From assembly GCA_005406025.1 (NCBI GenBank), contig BGZK01001212.1:124001-188000 (forward strand): a stretch of DNA of 64,000 bases. Reading direction: 5' to 3'. The notes under the pieces are model-generated. The model was not told where the DNA came from, ran no database searches, and saw nothing but the letters and a program-made list of their open reading frames with translations. The DNA is from Eumeta japonica. Taxonomy: Eukaryota > Arthropoda > Insecta > Lepidoptera > Psychidae. Positions within the stretch are counted from its first letter, which is position 1. Every line of letters begins with the position of its first letter. A program made the position numbers and the translations under genes. Positions 58,201 to 64,000 of this stretch are shown piece by piece.

Positions 58201-60365
58201 ACAATATCAGTCTCGAAGAAAACTTGCTATTTGGCCAAAAAGAGCAACCAGTTGAAATTGATGAAAAAGTTGAGTTCAATAATGGCATTCATGGAACAAT
58301 ATAAAACGAAACTTGGGCTACAATAATTTAAGAACAAAATTGTTTACTTGCAATCTCAATTAATAAAATTTATTATACAAATGTTATTCAACTACCAGAG
58401 CACTATTTCAAATCACATAAAAAATAGGTTAAATAAAAGCTAAGAATTATAATTGGTAACTACAAACTGCTCAATCAGTTATACACAACCATTTTTTATA
58501 AGTATATAAAAAATCAATTTGAATGTATAAGAGTGCCAAAAATACTTTCATGGTTATCTTAAGAGCACTGATTGATCAGACGTAGTGTACCTGTATTTGA
58601 AGGCTGAAAACTGTTTTTACCAATTGTATTTTGAGTATTTTACACAAATTTCTCCTCAAATTCTAAATTTTAAAGCTCTTTCTTTAGACACCAGTGCCAT
58701 TCCTGGTTGTCGCATTACGACGGGACAGCAATCGTCGCCTTTGGTCCTGCATCCCTTTGTATATACTATCCCCTCGTATCTACTGACAATTTCAAATATT
58801 GATTATCTACAAAATTTTTCATCCAATAAATTTACACATATGAAAGTAATGAGGAATGATATATATAATTATTACACACAACAAAAAAAATTGCTTTCAT
58901 TACAAAATGTTAAAACTGTATTCTAAATGAGATCAATATCCATCTATGTTTTATATAAAAATAAAACATGTTACCACATTAATATGTATTGGAATCTTAA
59001 AATAAAATATGTACATGGAAATAAAATGTGGAATTAATGCTCTTCTCATTTTAAAAAATTAATATGCCATACCATTTACTTACATATTTTAATGTTCATT
59101 TTTTGTTTGATATTGCCATTTTTTAAAATCTAAAAAAATTAACATCAATGAATTATAATTAATTACTAAATAAATCATTACCCTGGAATTGAATAGCAAC
59201 ATTTTTTTGTTAATCCACAAAGAGTCAATTACAGAAAGTAGTGTTCGAGATTAGAATATTTATTGTCAAATGTGCTAATTTAAAATAACATCCTACAACC
59301 CAACTGTTAATACTAATTACATGAGAAGTTTTTGCTATTTGTGTATTAAATTTCAGTTTTATTATAGTTATGCACTTCTATATCATAGAGATAAAAAAAT
59401 AAGTATAAATTAAAGCAAATAATTTTCAAATACATAATTTTTAATTCCAGAACCTTTCAAAGTAAAACTTATATAATATGTATTAAGTATCTATATTAAA
59501 AAAAAAAATCATATTTACTATCAAAAGAATTATGAATATGTTACAATTTTAAAATTAAGTAATTTAAACACCCATATTGATATTATAAAAACTAAAAATT
59601 CTTTGATTTTGTGGCTTTGCTATCTGAAAAAAAAATAAGCTAACAAATGAAAATAAATAGTACCAGAAATTTGAATATATTGCAAGTCAAACTTTCAAAC
59701 CTATTTACAATATCTTCGATTGGAGTGTTAGGGCAGTGCTTTGGATCCACCTAATTGACTCTTTCAATGTAGTGGAGCTTTTTTAGTGCATTCAACATTT
59801 GTCATTTGAATATTACAATACCTTTTCATGTATATAATTTACGATTATAGGTTGTTAAGGAGATAAGATTATAAAGTGGACAGGATAGATTTACGATTAA
59901 AATTTGATGGATGTAAAAACAATAAGGTTTTTTTCTATTTACAGGGTTGATTAAATACCATATGCATTTATTTAATATATACCATACATAATATTCAACA
60001 TTGGTTTAAATTTAACAGTTGCTATTGCTAGCATGTTTCTTCAGCAAAATCAACCATATTTTAATAGATGGACGCTAATTATATCAGAATTTAAAAAATA
60101 AAAATGCTCCAAAGTCATTGCTAACAAAGTGCAATCACCTTATTATATTTCAGATGTTTGATTTAAAGAATATCATAGAGGGGTTTATGTTAATCATCAC
60201 AAAAATTTAAATCATATGAGATGAAAAATAGTTGACATTTTTATCTTAAATTTGTAGACAAATTATTATGGCAAATATAAAATGATCTGAATCTTCATAT
60301 CTTAAATCATAAACTAATATGTAATATTATATTGTGTAGATAGATCTATATGTGTGCATTTATGT
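55262..60365 (-). other. 3' flank of the FAM117-family gene; mostly unassigned
   Basis: A 5-kb AT-rich region downstream of FAM117 on the minus strand. It may include a long 3' UTR or, if the gene is spliced at its last visible codons, a further intron and exon. No coding exon was recognised. Frames at 57235-57519 and 58585-58926 on the plus strand lack motifs. A short minus-strand frame at 55666-55731 is followed by GTATGT but has no partner. Confidence 0.4.
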
Positions 60366-61469
60366 TTACTTATAGTGTTGTGTGTGATCAGGTGGGGCTG
60401 CTCGGGTCGGCGAGTGGGCGGGTGAGCTAGGGACAGATGGCGGGGTGCCTTGTCGTAGGTAGGCGCGGGAAGGGCCCGGTAACGGTTCCGATGGGTGACC
60501 GGAACTGGGCTGCAAAGGTTGAAAAGCGGAACCCAATGATGGCCGCAATGTGAAACCCGCAACGCTGCCGCTCGGTTTCAACACGCAGACGGTTTCAGTT
60601 GGTACACCGTCGCCTGTCTTGAGGTTTACCTTTTCACAACCATCGGGTGGCTCACGAGCCAAAAAACGGTTTATTTGAGGCGAAGTGCCCAGCTTGGAGC
60701 CACCATCAAGATCTGGAGATGAACATACGCTGCCACCTGAGGAATGAGTTGTTTGAGACATTTCATGTGGAGTCTGAGTGTTGACTGAGCGTCTCAATAA
60801 TTCAGCCAGAGGTGCACGGTGTCCTTCTGGAGTAACTTTGTCTCTAAGACGATCTAGATGAGGTGTTTGTGTTCCACTGGCAGGACATAGGACAATTCTT
60901 TCGATCTCTTGATTCAAACCTTCAACTGAAGATCTAGCAGCTCTTAATGGTACTCCACCATTACCAAATCGGGACCAAAATCCAGGGCTCATTGAATATG
61001 TCGAGTAGTCACTGGAGGCTGAAGATTTGAAGGGCCTCTGCAAACGACTCCGCAGGAACCTATCTAATTTATCATCTTCAGAGCCTCGAGATGACCGACC
61101 AGAACTGCCACCACCATCATCTGTTTGTGTGGCTTTGTCTATTTGCAATTGGCCAGCATGTAAATAATAGTCTCTTGGCCATTGCCCTTTATGGTATAAA
61201 GTGTCTAACGAGGCAGTGCGTCTAATAGAATTGGCACCAAATCTACCTTTTCCTTTGTAATTGACAGCACCTGGACTACGTTGACCAGATAAAGCATGAT
61301 CTGGTGATATTCTTCTCCACACATTAGTAGGTGAAAGATTTGGGCTATTTCCTGAGCCTTTTTTAAGACCACCGCTTTGCTTCATTACGGACGATACCGG
61401 TAGGGTAGCTCTCATAGGTCCTTGCTTCCCCACCGGACAATCTGACTGCTTTCGGACGCGACTTGACAT
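60366..61469 (-). CDS. FAM117 / GLCCI1 family protein
   Basis: The family includes human FAM117A, FAM117B and GLCCI1, Ser/Pro-rich proteins of poorly known function. The start is the ATG at 61469 (MSSRVRKQSD), giving 367 residues; an in-frame ATG 14 codons upstream would add MWVLFEKCMKKRKK, which looks like leader sequence. Family blocks: GPMRATLP (17-24), NLSPTNVWRRISP (44-56), SIRRTASLDTLYHKGQWPRD (81-100), DKATQTDD (111-118), DKLDRFLRSRLQR (133-145), SSVEGLNQEIERIVL (180-194), and TPEGHRAPLAELLRR (213-227) with NTQTP. The order matches FAM117/GLCCI1. The C-terminal third is rich in Ser, Pro and Gly and likely disordered. The region is GC-richer than the flanks and shows no intron. The last codons run into AAGTAAAC, so a splice donor overlapping the stop is conceivable. 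Orthology within the family is not resolved. Confidence 0.92.
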   Translation of the reverse strand: MSSRVRKQSDCPVGKQGPMRATLPVSSVMKQSGGLKKGSGNSPNLSPTNVWRRISPDHALSGQRSPGAVNYKGKGRFGANSIRRTASLDTLYHKGQWPRDYYLHAGQLQIDKATQTDDGGGSSGRSSRGSEDDKLDRFLRSRLQRPFKSSASSDYSTYSMSPGFWSRFGNGGVPLRAARSSVEGLNQEIERIVLCPASGTQTPHLDRLRDKVTPEGHRAPLAELLRRSVNTQTPHEMSQTTHSSGGSVCSSPDLDGGSKLGTSPQINRFLAREPPDGCEKVNLKTGDGVPTETVCVLKPSGSVAGFTLRPSLGSAFQPLQPSSGHPSEPLPGPSRAYLRQGTPPSVPSSPAHSPTRAAPPDHTQHYK

Positions 61470-62458
61470 TTTTTTTCTTTTTTTCATACACTTTTCAAAT
61501 AATACCCACAAATTCCCAAAACTATATAAAAGTTCAATTGTAATCGTTTCATACCCGCGAACGCGTATTCTTCTTTGTAATTTTTAACAATTGGTAGCTG
61601 CAAATAGCTTTGAATGTAAAAATAATACACTTGAGCCGTTTGTATAAATTCGATACAAATATCCTATAAATATATTTAAGACAGAGCTATTTTTTGCTTT
61701 GAACACAAAATTACAAACCACACGAATCATTTTTTCTGCACAATTGTATGAATGAAATCTGACAGTTGTTGACACCGCGCCATTTCAGTTTGCAACAAAA
61801 GATTTAAATTCGGATTATGTTAACATGGATGAAAAATACATCAACGAAAGAAATTTACTGTTAAAGCAAACAAATTACCCTAATTGCGTACTAAAAACAT
61901 TCTATGACTATTCGTTGGCATTGCTTTGCATTGCAATTAACAGCTGATTATTCCGCCATTGATCCTTGTTTATGGAATTTCAAATACCTTCTCTATGCTT
62001 TTAAAGAATTTATGCCGCACTTTTAAGCTTCAATAATATTAATAGCAAAAATTATTTGTGAAAAGTTAATGAGTACTAAGAATGGTATTTTCAAAAGAAA
62101 GATTAAATGAAATAGGTATTAAAAGACCGATAGAAAGACAATAATTTTATCAATACTAACTTAATATGGATGACTTTTTTAGGGATTCATATTTAAAAGT
62201 GCAAATGGGAAATTCTCTAACGTAACCAATCTATAGAGAAATTAAAAACTTAAAAAACCTGACGCGCAAACGTTAACTAAAAAGATGGAAACAAGATGCT
62301 GTTGAAATCATTTAATCAAATCTAGCAATTTGTAGTTATTAGTAAGAAAATTATGATACAGAAAAGAATAACCTTGAAAATTTTAATTTTTTAAATAAAT
62401 TTGAACAAAAAAATTATGAAGAAAAAAAAAGAGTGTGTGTACTTATGTACACGCGTTA
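61470..62458. other. Upstream region of the FAM117-family gene; otherwise nothing firm
   Basis: Should hold the minus-strand 5' UTR and promoter; an A/T run (ttttttttcttttttt) lies directly before the ATG. A short plus-strand frame at 61825-61959 (about 44 codons) has no recognised motif or donor. The rest is AT-rich. Confidence 0.4.
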
Positions 62459-63112
62459 GAAGTTATACTTCTTTGGCGTATGAATAATATTTAAAATAAC
62501 TCAAATGCAGTAGTAATCGACAATAAATATTAAAATCAATCAAAACGATTTTGTTTAATTGAAAATGTTTTATTAACGTAACAATATAACAATACAGTAC
62601 AAATATATAATCATTATTCATTATGTGAATGAGTCAAATACATTTAAAAAGAGTGTGTACTTATTATTCAATTATTTGTTAGAAAAATAATAAGTTCGTT
62701 AGAAATATATCTATATATTATACTTACATGGTTAACCTCTAATATTTAAAAACACTTCAAATTTTCACAATTTTTCACAACACAATGTTAAAAGTTTACA
62801 AATAATGTTTATATATATAATAAATTGAACAAAAATAATAATTATAGAAAATTAATACTCAAAATTGAGTATTCATATGAATACTATATTTTGCAAGAAC
62901 TGGGTTATGAATATAAGTACTATGTAATATATAGCATGAACACTCTGTACTATGTACTATATAGTATGAACACTCAGTATTGTAACTATTTCAGTGTTGA
63001 AAATATATTTTTTTTATTATTTCTATTCTGTGGCTAACTTCATCATGTCGTTTGTGCGCGCGCAGCTCACAAATTCACTCTCATCCAAACGCACCAAAAG
63101 AAGTATAACTTC
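62459..63112 (-). mobile_element. Inverted-end element 2 (654 bp)
   Basis: Second copy of the family at 34281-34985, in reverse orientation. Left edge GAAGTTATACTTCTTTGGCG, right edge its complement (caccaaaagaagtataactt). The right 60 bp include gcgcgcgcagctcac and aattcactctcatcc, which match the left end of element 1 in reverse complement. Outside the left edge the similarity continues (gtgtgtacttatgtacacgc with an A run before it). The interior is AT-rich and has a 32-bp tandem repeat at about 62915-62978 (gtactatgta.tatatag.atgaacactc). It has no tRNA-like gene. Confidence 0.65.
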
Positions 63113-63495
63113 AAAAATAGCATTGTATAACGAAAATGAGTGGAATAATTCAGTCTACAAAAGACGTTATCCTTGACTTTTGTTCTTAGCAACATTCATC
63201 ATAAGACTTGATTTGGGGTTGTATTTATAACATGGTAAAAAATAACTTTATGATCTCACTAACGTAAAATGAAAATTCTGCTATTTTTTTAGACTTTGAC
63301 CTAGACTTACAAGGTACTCTAAAACAATACATAACTTGTTTTTATTCCAATATCAAAATATTATATCAGATTTAAAGTAAAATATGCTCTAAGTAGAACT
63401 ATATTTGGTCTACTAGGTAATCGGCAAAAATTAGATACGATCTATAAAATTATATTTACGTGACTAATTTCACGATTAACGGGGCATTATTAATT

Positions 63496-63685
63496 TTTAT
63501 TATTCCTCTTTTTCTGAGGCTTCAATGAGGCCGACAACTATCCTCATGGCGCTAGCATAGCTCGTTTCGGAAAACAGTGTTCTTTGTAAATCAGTGAAGC
63601 GTTCAAACAAATTAATATGCCAATATTTATGTGCTCGGTACAGATATGTATTACTAAGTTTCAATGAGATAAGAAAAATTGTGTA
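63496..63685 (-). CDS. Putative last coding exon of an unrecognised gene
   Basis: I do not recognise the product. On the minus strand a strong acceptor (attgtttttatatgcag, with a cctaac branch-point-like motif about 20 nt upstream) is followed by an open frame beginning YTIFLISLKLSNTYLYRAHK, continuing through WHINLFERFTDLQRTLF and ending TSYASAMRIVVGLIEASEKE plus E and stop at 63500. The frame starts in phase 0. An AATAAA signal (63496-63501) overlaps the stop codon. The 3' half is GC-richer than its surroundings. No preceding exon was identified in 63686-64000, so the rest of the gene probably lies beyond the right edge. It could also be a chance frame with good splice context. Confidence 0.5.
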
Positions 63686-64000
63686 CTGCATATAAAAACA
63701 ATACGTTAGGAAAAATTTACAACCAATTTTTTATACATTCGATAAATGAACATTTAAAGTAAAGATTTATCTCGCTTTTCTTCATATTGCACGCAAAAAC
63801 AAAAAGATTGTTATCTAAGAGGCGTAACTTGGTTAAATGATTTCATCAATACAACGCACGAAACTCTGTCGCTATGAAGTTAATCACGAAAGAATCGCAG
63901 TTGCGTAAAATAGGCAAGTTAAAATGTTTTGAAAAAAAATAATTTTTTATACAGCTGATTGATGCGACATATTCATATTACGATTTGTTTATTGCTATGG

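Noticed and set aside
61470..61511. Upstream ATG that would add 14 residues to the FAM117-family protein
   Set aside because: The extension is Lys-rich leader encoded by an A-run; the family-like N-terminus starts at 61469.
61825..61959. 44-codon plus-strand frame upstream of and divergent from FAM117
   Set aside because: No recognised motif and no good donor; likely chance in upstream DNA.

Overview
This is a window of an AT-rich animal nuclear genome, almost certainly an insect and most likely a moth or butterfly (Lepidoptera). Genes are sparse, split by introns, and set in old transposon debris. The order rests on repeats I recognise from lepidopteran genomes: the 'gggttccgtac...aaaaggaaaaacggaac' repeat with its tgtctgtc run, Helitron ends of the common lepidopteran type, and a non-LTR reverse transcriptase with a familiar insect block (FMDNYLYDLKEYEC). 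No species is assigned.

Three protein genes are well supported. POLR2D/Rpb4, the RNA polymerase II stalk subunit, has three exons at 45939-45999, 49258-49438 and 52032-52206 (+). A CINP-like gene (CDK2-interacting protein) is an uninterrupted frame at 35221-35796 (-). A FAM117/GLCCI1 family gene is at 60366-61469 (-). Two further pieces look like genuine exons of unrecognised genes that run off the window: a first coding exon at 4888-4945 (-) and a last coding exon at 63500-63685 (-). One tRNA-Ile(AAT)-like gene lies at 34412-34485 (+), with damage in its D and T arms. The genes appear unrelated in function.

The rest is mobile DNA. 1-10 kb: an interspersed repeat, a 17-bp minisatellite, a dead mariner and a palindromic MITE. 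10-21 kb: mariner pieces (one split by a Helitron remnant), three inverted-end elements (one with a GC-rich core), two copies of a short repeat and a 193-bp hAT MITE with an exact 8-bp target duplication. 21-25 kb: an inverted array of a 120-bp repeat directly abutting a complete but dead 3.16-kb hAT transposon with an exact 8-bp duplication. 25-34 kb: a long featureless stretch, a CACTA-type domain fragment and a nearly complete dead mariner. 34-44 kb: the tRNA-bearing inverted-end element, CINP, a GC-rich 0.83-kb retroposon with a 9-bp duplication, a long mariner and a dead LINE. 45-64 kb: POLR2D with repeat-bearing introns, a mariner/pogo-like cluster, FAM117 and a second inverted-end element.

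I did not find a new multi-gene system. The most distinctive items are the 120-bp inverted array beside the hAT, the Helitron inside a mariner, the GC-rich retroposon, the tRNA-like gene inside an inverted-end element, and a strong hairpin in POLR2D intron 2. Boundaries of decayed elements were read by eye and are approximate unless a target duplication is given.
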